In this document: positions 51,223-59,944 of the stretch, piece by piece
Position numbering within the stretch: position 1 is the stretch's first letter
Layout of the letters: every line of letters begins with the position of its first letter
Assembly (NCBI RefSeq): GCF_004339565.1
Contig: NZ_SMFZ01000002.1
Location: 1,364,001 to 1,428,000, forward strand
Length of the DNA stretch: 64,000 nucleotides
Source of the DNA: Pseudonocardia endophytica
GTDB lineage: Bacteria > Actinomycetota > Actinomycetes > Mycobacteriales > Pseudonocardiaceae
Direction: 5' to 3'
Notes under the pieces: generated by a model
What the model was told of the DNA's origin: nothing
The model's database searches: none
Seen by the model: only the letters and a program-made list of their open reading frames with translations
Position numbers and translations under genes: made by a program

Positions 51223-52596
51223 CTACGACGCGTCGACGTCGGCCGGGGCGACGGTCGTCGGGCTCGGCTTGAGGCCGAGGTGCTCGCGCAGCGTCGTGCC
51301 CTCGTACTCGGTGCGGAAGGACCCGCGTTCCTGCAGCAGCGGGACGACGGTGTCCGCGAACGCGTCCAGCCCGCCGGGCGTGACGTGCGGGACCAGCACG
51401 AAGCCGTCGCTGGCGTCGGTCTGCACGAACTCGTCGATCGTCGCGGCGACCGTGGCCGCCGAGCCGACGAACGTCTGTCGCCCGGTCATGTGGATCACCA
51501 GCTCGCGCAGCGAGAGGTTCTTGGCCTCGGCGACCTGTCGCCACTCGTTCGCCGTGGCGATCGGGTCCCGGTACTGGCGCACGCTCGCCCGCCCCTTGGA
51601 CAGCAGCTCGTCGCCGACGGCCGGGTCGAACGACGGAAGCGGGCCGTCCGGGTCCAGTTCGGACAGGTCGCGGTTCCACAGCTGCTCCGCGAACGCGATC
51701 GCGGTGGCGCCGCTGACCTGCTGGTGACGGACGACGTCGGCCTTCTCGGCGGCCTCGGCGTCGGTGTCGCCGAGCACGAACGTGGCCGCCGGGAGGATCT
51801 TCAGGTCCTCCGGGTCGCGGCCGTACGCGCCGAGGCGGCCCTTCAGATCGGCGTAGAACGCGCGGCCTGCCTCCAGCTCGGCGTGCCTGGAGAAGATCGC
51901 GTCCGCGCTGGACGCGGCGAACTCGCGGCCCTCCTCGGAGTCGCCTGCCTGCAGGATCACCGGGCGGCCCTGCGGGCTGCGCGGCACGCCGAAGCGGCCC
52001 GCGATGTCGAACTGGTCGGAGCGGACCCGGAACCGCCCGGCGTCCGGGTCGGACAGGAACTCGCCGGAGGACTTGTCCGCCAGCACCTCGTCGCCGCGCC
52101 AGGAGTCCCACAGCACGCCGGTGGCGGACAGGAACTCCTTGGCCCGCGAGTAGCGCTTCTCCTTCGGCAGGAACCCGCCGCGGCGGAAGTTCTCGCCGGT
52201 GAACTCGTCCCAGGACGTGACCACGTTCCAGGCGGCGCGGCCGTCGGAGAGGTGGTCGAGCGAGGCGAACTGGCGGGCCACCTCGTACGGCTCGTTGAAC
52301 GTAGAGTTGATTGTCCCGGCCAGTCCGAGCCGGTCGGTCACGGCGGCGACGGCGGCCAGGATCGCGAACGTGTCCGGGCGGCCGACCACGTCCAGGTCGT
52401 AGATCTTGCCGCCCTGCTCGCGCAGGCGGAGGCCCTCGGCGAGGAACAGGAAGTCGAACTTCGCCCGCTCGGCCGTGCGCGCGAAGTGCGCGAACGACGA
52501 GAACTCGATGTGGCTGCCGGCCTCCGGGTCGCTCCAGACGGTCGTGTTGTTCACGCCGGGGAAGTGCGCGGCGAGGTGGATCTGCTTGCGGGGCAT
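51223..52596 (-). CDS. LLM monooxygenase, NtaA/SnaA/DszA (SoxA-like) family
   Basis: A 457-residue FMNH2-dependent monooxygenase beginning RKQIHLAAHFPGVNNTTVW. Other family segments are DFLFLAEGLRLR, HLSDGRAAWNVVTSWDEF, NFRRGGFL and ILQAGDSEEGREFAA. This branch attacks sulfones, aromatic sulfur compounds or chelators. It lies 9 bp downstream of another LLM gene and 66 bp before the decarboxylase gene, forming a Cys-leader operon. Confidence 0.87.
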   Translation of the reverse strand: MPRKQIHLAAHFPGVNNTTVWSDPEAGSHIEFSSFAHFARTAERAKFDFLFLAEGLRLREQGGKIYDLDVVGRPDTFAILAAVAAVTDRLGLAGTINSTFNEPYEVARQFASLDHLSDGRAAWNVVTSWDEFTGENFRRGGFLPKEKRYSRAKEFLSATGVLWDSWRGDEVLADKSSGEFLSDPDAGRFRVRSDQFDIAGRFGVPRSPQGRPVILQAGDSEEGREFAASSADAIFSRHAELEAGRAFYADLKGRLGAYGRDPEDLKILPAATFVLGDTDAEAAEKADVVRHQQVSGATAIAFAEQLWNRDLSELDPDGPLPSFDPAVGDELLSKGRASVRQYRDPIATANEWRQVAEAKNLSLRELVIHMTGRQTFVGSAATVAATIDEFVQTDASDGFVLVPHVTPGGLDAFADTVVPLLQERGSFRTEYEGTTLREHLGLKPSPTTVAPADVDAS

Positions 52597-52605
52597 GGGT
52601 TCCTC

Positions 52606-53799
52606 CTATGCCGCGTAGCGGTTCGACGGTCGGTCGAGTCCGAAGTGGCCGCGCAGCGTGTCCGACGTGTACCCGGTGCGGAACGCGTTCCTGCGCTGCA
52701 GCTCCGGGACGAGCTCGCGGGTGATGCGGTGCAGGTCGTCGGGCAGCACGCCGGGGCGCAGCCGGACGCCGGACAGGCCGGCCTGCCGCCAGTCGAGGAT
52801 CAGGTCGGCCAGCTCGGACGGTGTGCCGACGAACACGTACGCGTCGCTGACGAGCGCGCGGCCGAGGAGGGCGTCCAGGCGGTCCTTGCGGTCGTGCGCG
52901 GCGCGCGTCTCCGGCTCCAGGAACACGACCAGCTCGCCGAGCACGTGCACCGGCTCGCCGCCGCGCCCGGCCCGCTCCTGCTCGTCGCGCACCTGCTCCA
53001 GGATCCCGACGGCGTCCGTGTCGTCGTGCGGGGTGACGAACACGAGGTCGGCGGAGCGGGCCGCGAGCCGGTAGGCGACCGTGCGGTGCGCGAGCGCGGC
53101 GACGAGCGGCTGCCCCTGCGGCGGGCGCTGCGTGATCGACGGCCCGCGCACCGAGAAGTACGCGCCCTCGAAGTCGATGTGGTGCAGCTTGTCGACGTCG
53201 ACGAACCGGCCGGTCGCGACGTCGCGGATCTCGGCCTCGTCCTCCCAGCTGTCCCACAGCCTGCGCATGACCTCGACGTAGTCCGCGGCCTCGTCGAAGA
53301 TCTCGGCCATCGGGCCCTCGTCGTCGGCGCCGGGGGCGTCCCGGTCGAACGCCGGGATCGTGCGCCGGCCGAACAGCTCCGCGACGTCCGGGCGCGACGA
53401 CGTGCGGACCTGCACACCGGCGCGCCCCTCGCTGACCCAGTCCAGGGTCGCGATCGCCTTCGACGCGTGGAACGGCTCGGTGTGCGTGACGACCTGGCTG
53501 GGCACGATGCCGATCCGCCCGGTCAGCGGCGCGACCCGGTTCGCGACCAGCACGGCGTCCGGGCGGCCGCGGACCTGGTCGGTGCGGTCGTCCGGGCGGA
53601 ACGGCGAGCTCGACTGCAGCCCGAGGCCGTCCTCGATCGTGACCAGGTCGGCCAGGCCGCGCTCGGCCTCGGTGACGAGCTCGGTCCAGTAGCGGCCGCC
53701 GAGCACGGCGTCCGGGCGGGCGGACGGCTCGCGCCACGCGGCCGGGTGCCAGCCGCAGTCGGCCAGCGCGACGGCGAGATGCAGGTCCGGGTCGGACAT
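52606..53799 (-). CDS. LLM-class monooxygenase, paralogue of the riboswitch-linked one
   Basis: A 397-residue luciferase-like protein (DLHLAVALADCGWHPAAWR, RGLADLVTIEDGLGL, FVSEGRAGVQVRTS-like: WVSEGRAGVQVRTS). It is a longer relative of the 347-residue enzyme at 48063. First gene after the leader peptide at 53846-53920, 46 bp downstream of it. Likely partner of the NtaA-type enzyme next door. Confidence 0.85.
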   Translation of the reverse strand: MSDPDLHLAVALADCGWHPAAWREPSARPDAVLGGRYWTELVTEAERGLADLVTIEDGLGLQSSSPFRPDDRTDQVRGRPDAVLVANRVAPLTGRIGIVPSQVVTHTEPFHASKAIATLDWVSEGRAGVQVRTSSRPDVAELFGRRTIPAFDRDAPGADDEGPMAEIFDEAADYVEVMRRLWDSWEDEAEIRDVATGRFVDVDKLHHIDFEGAYFSVRGPSITQRPPQGQPLVAALAHRTVAYRLAARSADLVFVTPHDDTDAVGILEQVRDEQERAGRGGEPVHVLGELVVFLEPETRAAHDRKDRLDALLGRALVSDAYVFVGTPSELADLILDWRQAGLSGVRLRPGVLPDDLHRITRELVPELQRRNAFRTGYTSDTLRGHFGLDRPSNRYAA

Positions 53800-53845
53800 G
53801 GAGGGACTGCCTTCCGGGCGAACGGCGACGGGTCGGGTTCCGTGC

Positions 53846-53920
53846 TCAGCGACAGCCCTGGGACGTGACCCGGCGCAGGTCCACGTGACGACGGCGCGTC
53901 AGCAGCTGGATGCGCGTCAC
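53846..53920 (-). CDS. Cys leader peptide of the LLM-LLM-decarboxylase operon
   Basis: A 24-residue frame with GTG start: TRIQLLTRRRHVDLRRVT then SQGCR and stop. LTRRRHVDLRRV is the best-known form of these actinobacterial leader peptides. The Cys codon is two codons from the stop. RBS weak. It stands 46 bp before the LLM gene on the same strand. Confidence 0.8.
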   Translation of the reverse strand: MTRIQLLTRRRHVDLRRVTSQGCR

Positions 53921-54127
53921 GTCATCGAGACAACGCCGCCCCGGCGCCGCTGTCAACCAGAGCCCGTGGCGGTGTGGCGCCCGGCACGCGGGACGGGGCG
54001 CGGAGATCTCGGCCGGGCAGCCCGCCGACGCGCCTCGCAGGGAGGACCGGATCTCGCAGGCGTCGCAGGTCCTGCGAACTCGCGGGATGCCATGCGACGA
54101 CGGGTTGCGCGCCCGCCCGGGGTGCGG

Positions 54128-55231
54128 TCAGGCCGGCCGGGGCGCCAGCAGACCGCGGCGGCCCAGCTCCGGGAGCAGGTCCTCGCCGACCCGGTACGCC
54201 TCCTCCAGGTGCGGGTAGCCGGAGAGGACGAACTCCTCGATGCCCAGCTCGTGGTACTCGGCGACCCGGTCCGCGACCTCGGCGTGGCTGCCGACCAGCG
54301 CCGTCCCGGCGCCCCCGCGGACGAGCCCCATCCCGGCCCACAGGTTCGGGCTGATCTCCAGCTGGTCGGTGCGACCGCCGTGCAGCGCAAGCATCCGCTG
54401 CTGGCCGACCGACTCGCTGGTCCGCAGCACGGCCTGCGCCTGTTCGACCTCGGCCGGGTCCAGCGCCGCGAGCAGGTCGGACGCCCGCGCCCACGCCTCG
54501 CCTGCCGTGTCCCGGGTGATCACGTGCAGCCGGATGCCGAACCGTGGCTCGCGCCCGTGCTCGGCGGCGAGCTTGCGCACCCGCCCGATCTTCTCGGCGA
54601 CGGCGTCCGGCGGCTCGCCCCAGGTCAGGTACACGTCGGCGTGCCGGGCGGCGACGTCCAGCGCCGGGTCCGACGACCCTCCGAAGTAGACCGGAGGCAG
54701 CGGGTCCGGCGGTGCAAGGGTCGTCGCGCCGGCCACCGTGTAGTGGTCGCCGGTGAAGTCGGAGGGTTCCTCGCCCCACGCCGCGCGCAGCACGGACAGG
54801 AACTCGCCGGTGCGGGCGTAGCGCTCGCCGTGGTCGGCCCAGTCCCCGAACCGCTGCTGTTCGACGGCGTCGCCGCCGGTCACGATGTTGAGCATCAGCC
54901 TGCCGTCGGACAGGCGCTGGTAGGTGCTCGCCATCTGCGCGGCCAGCGTCGGCGACAGCACTCCCGGGCGGAACGCGACGAGGTAGCGCAGCGTGCGCGT
55001 CTCGCGCAGCAGCGCGGCCGTCGTCAGCCAGGCGTCCTCGCAGTACGTGCCGGTCGGGGTGAGCACGCCGTGGAAGCCGAGCGACTCCGCGGCGCGGGCG
55101 ATCTGGGACAGGTAGCCCAGGTCGGCGGGGCGTTCGGTGGTGCCGGCCTGCCCGCGGTCGGCGTGCCGGCGCGCGACGATCGTGCGCGCGTCGCCGGAGG
55201 TGGGCAGGAACCAGTGCGGGACGATGCTCAC
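54128..55231 (-). CDS. ssuD: Alkanesulfonate monooxygenase
   Basis: A 367-residue SsuD: GFHGVLTPTGTYCEDAWLTTA (key GVLTPTGTYCEDAW), RYLVAFRPGVLSPTLAAQMA, LSDGRLMLNIVTGGD and HGERYART are near-diagnostic. With FMNH2 and O2 it converts alkanesulfonates to aldehyde and sulfite. Its GTG overlaps the binding-protein stop by four bases, making it the last gene of the ssuC-B-A-D operon. No flavin reductase (ssuE) is in the window. Confidence 0.93.
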   Translation of the reverse strand: MSIVPHWFLPTSGDARTIVARRHADRGQAGTTERPADLGYLSQIARAAESLGFHGVLTPTGTYCEDAWLTTAALLRETRTLRYLVAFRPGVLSPTLAAQMASTYQRLSDGRLMLNIVTGGDAVEQQRFGDWADHGERYARTGEFLSVLRAAWGEEPSDFTGDHYTVAGATTLAPPDPLPPVYFGGSSDPALDVAARHADVYLTWGEPPDAVAEKIGRVRKLAAEHGREPRFGIRLHVITRDTAGEAWARASDLLAALDPAEVEQAQAVLRTSESVGQQRMLALHGGRTDQLEISPNLWAGMGLVRGGAGTALVGSHAEVADRVAEYHELGIEEFVLSGYPHLEEAYRVGEDLLPELGRRGLLAPRPA

Positions 55232-56382
55232 GGTGCTCCAGTCGTCGTCGGTGCACGGGCGGCGAGCGTGGTGGCCTCGAAACGGCGGTCCACGAAGTCG
55301 GCGAAGCGTACGCGGCCGGGGATGACGCCCGCGTCGGAGAACGCGTCGGCCAGCTCCTGTTCGGACGTGACCATCGCGTCGTCCATCGGGATCGGCAGGT
55401 CCGGCCCGCGGTTCGCGGCGGCCATCGTGACCGGCAGCGGGAGCTTCGTCTCCCTGCTCCAGACCTGGGCCCGCTGCGCGCGGTGGGTGTCGGAGTAGCG
55501 CTGCGCGGCCGCGACGCGGGCCAGCAGGTCCCCGACGGCGGCCTGCTTCACCGGATCGGCCAGCGCGGCGTTGGACGCGACCTGGAAGCCGTACCCGTTC
55601 GCCGTGCCCTCGCCGGTGGCGATCGTGCGGGCCCCGTCGTTCTGGGCCTGCGCGGTGTACGGGTCCCACGTGGCCCACGCGTCGACGTCGCCCTGCTGGA
55701 ACGCCGCGTAGGCGTCGGCCGGGGCGAGGAACGTGAGGTCGACGTCGTCGAGCGTCATCCCGGCCGCGCGCAGCGAGTAGAGCAACTGTCCGTGAGCCGA
55801 GCTGCCCTTGGCGACGGCGACCCGCTTGCCGCGCAGGTCCGCGACCGACCGCAGCGGCGAGTCGTGCCGGACCAGCACGGCGTCGCTCACCACGTTGCCC
55901 CGGTTCGCGGCGACGAACTGGACCCGCGCCCGCGCGGCCGCCGCGAAGATCACCGGGGTGTTCCCGGTGGCGCCGACGTCGATCGCCCCGGCCCGGGCCG
56001 CCTCGATCAGTGGCGGGCCGGACGTGAACGTCGACCACTGGATCGTGTAGGGGGTGTCCAGCAGGCCGGCCGCGGCGAGCAGCGACTGTGACCCGCCCTT
56101 CTGGTCGCCGACCCGCAGCGTGACGCCGGTCAGCGCGGCCGGGTCGACGGGCGGCTGCACCGGAGGGCGTTCCCGCGGCACCGACGAGCACGCGGTCAGC
56201 ACCGCGAGCGCCAGCAGCAGCCCCGCCGCACCGACGAGCCGGCGCGATCCGGTCGGGTGCGCGGCGGCCGTCCCCGGTCCGTGCCGCACCCCGTTCCGGC
56301 GTGTCGCATCCGTTGCAGCCGGTGCGGCACGCCGGGGAGGGGTGCGCGAGGAGCCGACGGGGTGCGCCGGGTCAGGCCGCAT
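55228..56382 (-). CDS. ssuA: Sulfonate ABC transporter substrate-binding lipoprotein
   Basis: Up to 384 residues with a lipoprotein signal (LLLALAVLTACSS lipobox), after an unusually long basic N-terminus, so a later start such as the GTG of VRHGPG may be used. The SsuA/NMT1-like domain has LRVGDQKGGSQSLLAAAGL, VGATGNTPVIFAA and DAWATWDPYTAQAQ. It captures alkanesulfonates outside the membrane. The frame overlaps ssuB by 11 bases. Confidence 0.88.
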   Translation of the reverse strand: MRPDPAHPVGSSRTPPRRAAPAATDATRRNGVRHGPGTAAAHPTGSRRLVGAAGLLLALAVLTACSSVPRERPPVQPPVDPAALTGVTLRVGDQKGGSQSLLAAAGLLDTPYTIQWSTFTSGPPLIEAARAGAIDVGATGNTPVIFAAAARARVQFVAANRGNVVSDAVLVRHDSPLRSVADLRGKRVAVAKGSSAHGQLLYSLRAAGMTLDDVDLTFLAPADAYAAFQQGDVDAWATWDPYTAQAQNDGARTIATGEGTANGYGFQVASNAALADPVKQAAVGDLLARVAAAQRYSDTHRAQRAQVWSRETKLPLPVTMAAANRGPDLPIPMDDAMVTSEQELADAFSDAGVIPGRVRFADFVDRRFEATTLAARAPTTTGAP

Positions 56383-57106
56383 CGTCGTCGACCCCCAGTT
56401 CCGTGAGGACCCGACGGCGGAGCTCGACGAGGTCCTCTGGCCGTCGCGGGCGCGGGCCGGGGCGGTGCTCCTGGCCGATCACGCCACCGTCGAGCACGAG
56501 GACGCGGTCGGCGAGCAGCAGTGCCTCGTCGACGTCGTGCGTGACGAGCAGGACGCCGGGCCGGTGCGTGGTCCACAGATCCAGGACGAGCCGGTGCATG
56601 GCGATCCGGGTCAGCGCGTCGAGAGCTCCGAACGGCTCGTCGAGCAGCAGCAGCTCCGGCTCGCGGACGAGTGCCCGCGCGAGCGACGCGCGTTGCGCCT
56701 CGCCTCCCGACAGCGTCAGCGGCCACGCATCGGCGCGTTCGGCGAGACCGACCTCGGCGAGCGTGCGGTCCGTGATGCCGGCCGCGTCGTCGCGGTGCAG
56801 GCCGAGGGAGACGTTGTCGCGCACGGACCTCCACGGCAGCAGCCGCGGCTCCTGGAACGCCATCGCGACCGAGCCCGGCACGTCGACGGTGCCGGACACG
56901 CCGTCGTCGCCGACGGTGTCCAGTCCGGCGAGGATCCGGAGCAACGTGGACTTCCCGGAGCCGCTGCGACCCAGCAGCGCGACGAACTCGCCGTCGCCGA
57001 CGGTCAGGTCGAGGCCGTCGAGGATCCGCCGTCCACCGGGAGCAGGCTTGCCGGAACGAGAACCGGCAGCGAACTCGCGGACGAGGCCGGTCACCCGGGC
57101 GGTCAC
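56372..57106 (-). CDS. ssuB: Sulfonate ABC transporter ATPase
   Basis: A 244-residue ATPase: Walker A GRSGSGKST, Q-loop FQEPRLLPW, signature LSGGEAQR, Walker B LLLLDEPFGALD and H-loop THDVDEAL. FQEPRLLPW is typical of SsuB/TauB. GTG overlaps the permease stop by four bases. Confidence 0.92.
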   Translation of the reverse strand: MTARVTGLVREFAAGSRSGKPAPGGRRILDGLDLTVGDGEFVALLGRSGSGKSTLLRILAGLDTVGDDGVSGTVDVPGSVAMAFQEPRLLPWRSVRDNVSLGLHRDDAAGITDRTLAEVGLAERADAWPLTLSGGEAQRASLARALVREPELLLLDEPFGALDALTRIAMHRLVLDLWTTHRPGVLLVTHDVDEALLLADRVLVLDGGVIGQEHRPGPRPRRPEDLVELRRRVLTELGVDDDAA

Positions 57107-57933
57107 GAGGGCCGCCACCGCAGGGCGCGACGCTCCAGACGGCGCACGAGCGCGTCGGTGCCGAGACCCAGCAGCGCGTAGACCACCAGGCCGACCACGA
57201 TCACGTCGGTGCGCAGGAACTCCCGTGCGTTCATGATCATGTAGCCGAGGCCGGAGTCCGCGGACACGGTCTCCGCGACCACGATGGACAGCCACGCGAT
57301 GCCCAGCGCCAGCCGCAGCCCGGTCAGCGTGCTCGGCATCGCACCGGGCAACACGACGTGACGCAGCCGCTCGGAGCGGGTGAACCCGGAGACCTGGGCG
57401 GCCTCGAGCAGCTTCGGGTCGACGCCCCGCACGCCGGCGTGGACGTTGAGGTACATCGGGAACAGCACGCCGAGCGCGACGAGCAGCACCTTCGGCGTCT
57501 CGTCGACGCCGAACCAGAGGATGAACAGCGGCACGAGCGCGAGATGCGGCAGCGTGCGCAGCATCTGCACGGGCGGGTCGACGAGCAGGCCGCCCCAGTT
57601 CGACAGGCCGGACAGCAGCCCGAAACCGACGCCGGCGACGAGGCCGATCGCGACGCCCGCGACGACGCGCAGCAGGGAGACGCCGAGGCCTTCCGGCAGC
57701 TCGCCGCTGACCGTGACGTCGACGGCGGCCGTGACGACCCGCCACGGCGAGGCGAGCTCGTCCTCGGCGAGCAGGCCGGTGGACGACGCCAGCTGCCAGA
57801 TCACGAGGATCGCGATCGGGGAGATCCAGCGCCGGAGGTCGATCCGGCGCACGGCCGGTCCGACGCGCGGCGTGGCGCCGCGGGGGACCTGCGCCCCGGA
57901 CGCGGCCGAGGGCAGGGGATGGGTGGTGGACAC
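57103..57933 (-). CDS. ssuC: Sulfonate ABC transporter permease
   Basis: A 276-residue BPD-type permease with about six helices. The EAA loop is LLEAAQVSGFTRSERLRHVVLPGAMPS (key EAAQVSGFTRSERL). First gene after the leader peptide at 57976-58050, 42 bp downstream. Forms the channel with ssuB and ssuA. Confidence 0.9.
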   Translation of the reverse strand: MSTTHPLPSAASGAQVPRGATPRVGPAVRRIDLRRWISPIAILVIWQLASSTGLLAEDELASPWRVVTAAVDVTVSGELPEGLGVSLLRVVAGVAIGLVAGVGFGLLSGLSNWGGLLVDPPVQMLRTLPHLALVPLFILWFGVDETPKVLLVALGVLFPMYLNVHAGVRGVDPKLLEAAQVSGFTRSERLRHVVLPGAMPSTLTGLRLALGIAWLSIVVAETVSADSGLGYMIMNAREFLRTDVIVVGLVVYALLGLGTDALVRRLERRALRWRPS

Positions 57934-57975
57934 ACGGGCTCCCGGGGGGACGGAGCGGTCGGGGGGCGGCGTGTG

Positions 57976-58050
57976 TCAGCGACAGGTGTAGCCGGCCGTG
58001 CGCATGAGGTCGACGTGCAGGCGCCACGTCAGGTCCCAGCGGTCGGTCAC
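57976..58050 (-). CDS. Cys leader peptide of the ssu operon
   Basis: A 24-residue frame: GTG start, TDRWDLTWRLHVDLMRTAG, ending YTCR and stop. It keeps RxHVDLxR and the penultimate Cys codon seen in the other leaders, and stands 42 bp before ssuC. It begins 83 bp after the terminator of the upstream transporter operon. Confidence 0.78.
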   Translation of the reverse strand: MTDRWDLTWRLHVDLMRTAGYTCR

Positions 58051-58132
58051 CCGAACGAGGGTCCGGACCGGACAGCAACGTCGCAAGCGCTGGGGGACAA
58101 CGGACACACCGTGCTCCCAGATCGCGGGAGGA

Positions 58133-58173
58133 CGGCCCGCCGGACCGGACAGGTCGACCGGTCCGGCGGGCCG
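58133..58173 (-). terminator. 16-bp hairpin between the two ABC operons
   Basis: Arms 58133-58148 and 58158-58173 pair perfectly around a 9-nt loop. It follows the permease gene at 58197 and precedes the ssu leader peptide, so the two transporter operons are separate units. Confidence 0.8.
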
Positions 58174-58196
58174 GATCCCGCTCTGTGGACGTGCGA

Positions 58197-59114
58197 TCAG
58201 GCGGCCGGGGCCAGGCCGCGCGCCCGCAGGACGCGGCGTTCGATCGGCCGGAACACGAGCAGTTCGATCCCGATGCCGACGATGAGGATCAGCAGCACGG
58301 CGGCGAAGACGACGGAGATGTCGTTGAAGTCGCTGCCGTTCTTGAGATAGGCGCCGAGGCCGACGCCGAGCAGCGGGCCGGCGGCGATGATCTCGGCGGC
58401 CATCAACGAGCGCCAGGAGAACGCCCAGCCCTGCTTGCAGCCCGCCAGGTAGCCGGGCAGCGCGGCCGGCAGCAGGATGTGCCGGGCCGACGCGAACCCG
58501 CGGGCACCGAGCACCTGACCCGCCCGGGGCAGGATCGGCGGGATCTGGTCGATGCCGGCGACGAGCCCGTTCGCGATCGACGGGATCGAGCCGGCCAGCA
58601 CGACGAAGTAGATCGTGGCGTCGGTCAGCCCGAACCAGAGGACCGCGGCGGGGACCCAGGCCACCGACGGCAGCGACTGCAGCCCGGACAGCAGCGGCCC
58701 GATCGCCCGCCGCACGACGCTGACCTTGGCCACGAGCAGCCCGAGCGGGGTGGCGATGACGAGGGCGAGCAGGAACCCGAGCACGCCGCGGCTGATCGAG
58801 GTCCACAGGATCGACCAGATGCTGCCGTCGGCGACGATCTCGCCGAACTTCCCGGCGACGTCGCCGGGGGAGGGCAGCTGGTAGACGGGCAGGATCGCGG
58901 AGGCCCAGACCAGTTGCCAGACCACGACGACGATGACGAGCGCGCCCAGCGGCGGCAGCCCGGCCGAGAGCGCGCGCCGCCACCAGGGCCTCTGCTGAAC
59001 GGTCGGCGTGTCCAGCGCGTCCAGACCGGCGACCGCGGCCGCCGAGTCGTTCTCGCGTTCGACGACCGTGATCCCCGTGCCGTTGGCTCCGCCGTCGCGG
59101 TCCTCAGGCGGCAT
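58197..59114 (-). CDS. ABC transporter permease, sulfonate/taurine/nitrate family
   Basis: A 305-residue BPD permease with a ~45-residue cytoplasmic N-terminus and about six helices. The coupling loop is GARGFASARHILLPAALPGYLAG (key GARGFASARHILLPAALP). It overlaps the ATPase gene by 11 bases. Part of a second importer distinct from ssuABC. Confidence 0.88.
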   Translation of the reverse strand: MPPEDRDGGANGTGITVVERENDSAAAVAGLDALDTPTVQQRPWWRRALSAGLPPLGALVIVVVVWQLVWASAILPVYQLPSPGDVAGKFGEIVADGSIWSILWTSISRGVLGFLLALVIATPLGLLVAKVSVVRRAIGPLLSGLQSLPSVAWVPAAVLWFGLTDATIYFVVLAGSIPSIANGLVAGIDQIPPILPRAGQVLGARGFASARHILLPAALPGYLAGCKQGWAFSWRSLMAAEIIAAGPLLGVGLGAYLKNGSDFNDISVVFAAVLLILIVGIGIELLVFRPIERRVLRARGLAPAA

Positions 59115-59886
59115 GGCTGGTGATCACCTGCCGGAGCCGGCCGGTGATCTCGTCGGTGAGGCCGTCGCGGTGCGAGCGGGCGTCCCACTCCTTGACCACG
59201 GTGCCGGGCCGCGACGACAGCAGCACGACGCGCTGGGCGAGGCGGACGGCCTCGCGGACGTCGTGCGTGACGAACACGATCGTCGTGCCGGTGGCCTCCC
59301 ACACGCGCAGCAGCTCGCCCTGCAGCACGTCGCGGGTGATCGCGTCCAGGGCCGCGAACGGCTCGTCCATCAGCAGCAGCCCGGGACCCTCGTCGGAGTC
59401 CGACGACGTGGCGGCGGCCAGCGCACGCGCCAGCGACACCCGCTGGCGCATGCCGCCGGACAGCTCGTGCGGCCGCTTGGCCCCGACGCCGTCCAGGCGG
59501 ACGAGCCCGAGCAGCTCGGCCGCCCGGTCCCGGCGGGCGTGCCGTGACCAGCCGGCGAGCTGCAGCGGCAGCTCCACGTTGCGTGCCGCGGTCAGCCACG
59601 GCATCAGCGCGGCCTCCTGGAACATGAACGACGGCCGCGACGCGGACACGGCGACCGTGCCGCCGGTCGCTCCGTCCAGCCCGGCGAGCAGGTTGAGCAG
59701 CGTCGACTTGCCGCAGCCGGATGCGCCGAGCAGGCAGACGAACTCGCCGTGCGCAACCCGCAGGTCGATCCCGCGCAGCGCGGTCACCGCGTCCGGTCCG
59801 GTGCCGAACGTCTTGCCGACGCCGGCCAGCTCGACCGCGGTGTGCCGGGTCCGCTCGCGGCGAGCCTGTTCGATCTCGACCGTCAT
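59104..59886 (-). CDS. ABC transporter ATPase, sulfonate/taurine type
   Basis: A 260-residue ATPase: Walker A GASGCGKST, Q-loop FQEAALMPW, signature LSGGMRQR, Walker B LLLMDEPFAALD, H-loop THDVREAV. Pairs with the permease at 58197 and binding protein at 59945. Confidence 0.91.
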   Translation of the reverse strand: MTVEIEQARRERTRHTAVELAGVGKTFGTGPDAVTALRGIDLRVAHGEFVCLLGASGCGKSTLLNLLAGLDGATGGTVAVSASRPSFMFQEAALMPWLTAARNVELPLQLAGWSRHARRDRAAELLGLVRLDGVGAKRPHELSGGMRQRVSLARALAAATSSDSDEGPGLLLMDEPFAALDAITRDVLQGELLRVWEATGTTIVFVTHDVREAVRLAQRVVLLSSRPGTVVKEWDARSHRDGLTDEITGRLRQVITSHAA

Positions 59887-59944
59887 GATCTCGTCCCGTT
59901 CCTCGTGGGTGTGGGTACTCGGTCCTGCAGCTGCACCGTTACCG

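Noticed and set aside
50476..53868. A 1130-codon open frame on the plus strand opposite the decarboxylase and LLM genes
   Set aside because: It mirrors real minus-strand genes with clear domains; its translation is low-complexity, Arg/Val/Asp-rich and matches nothing. Such shadows are normal at this GC content.
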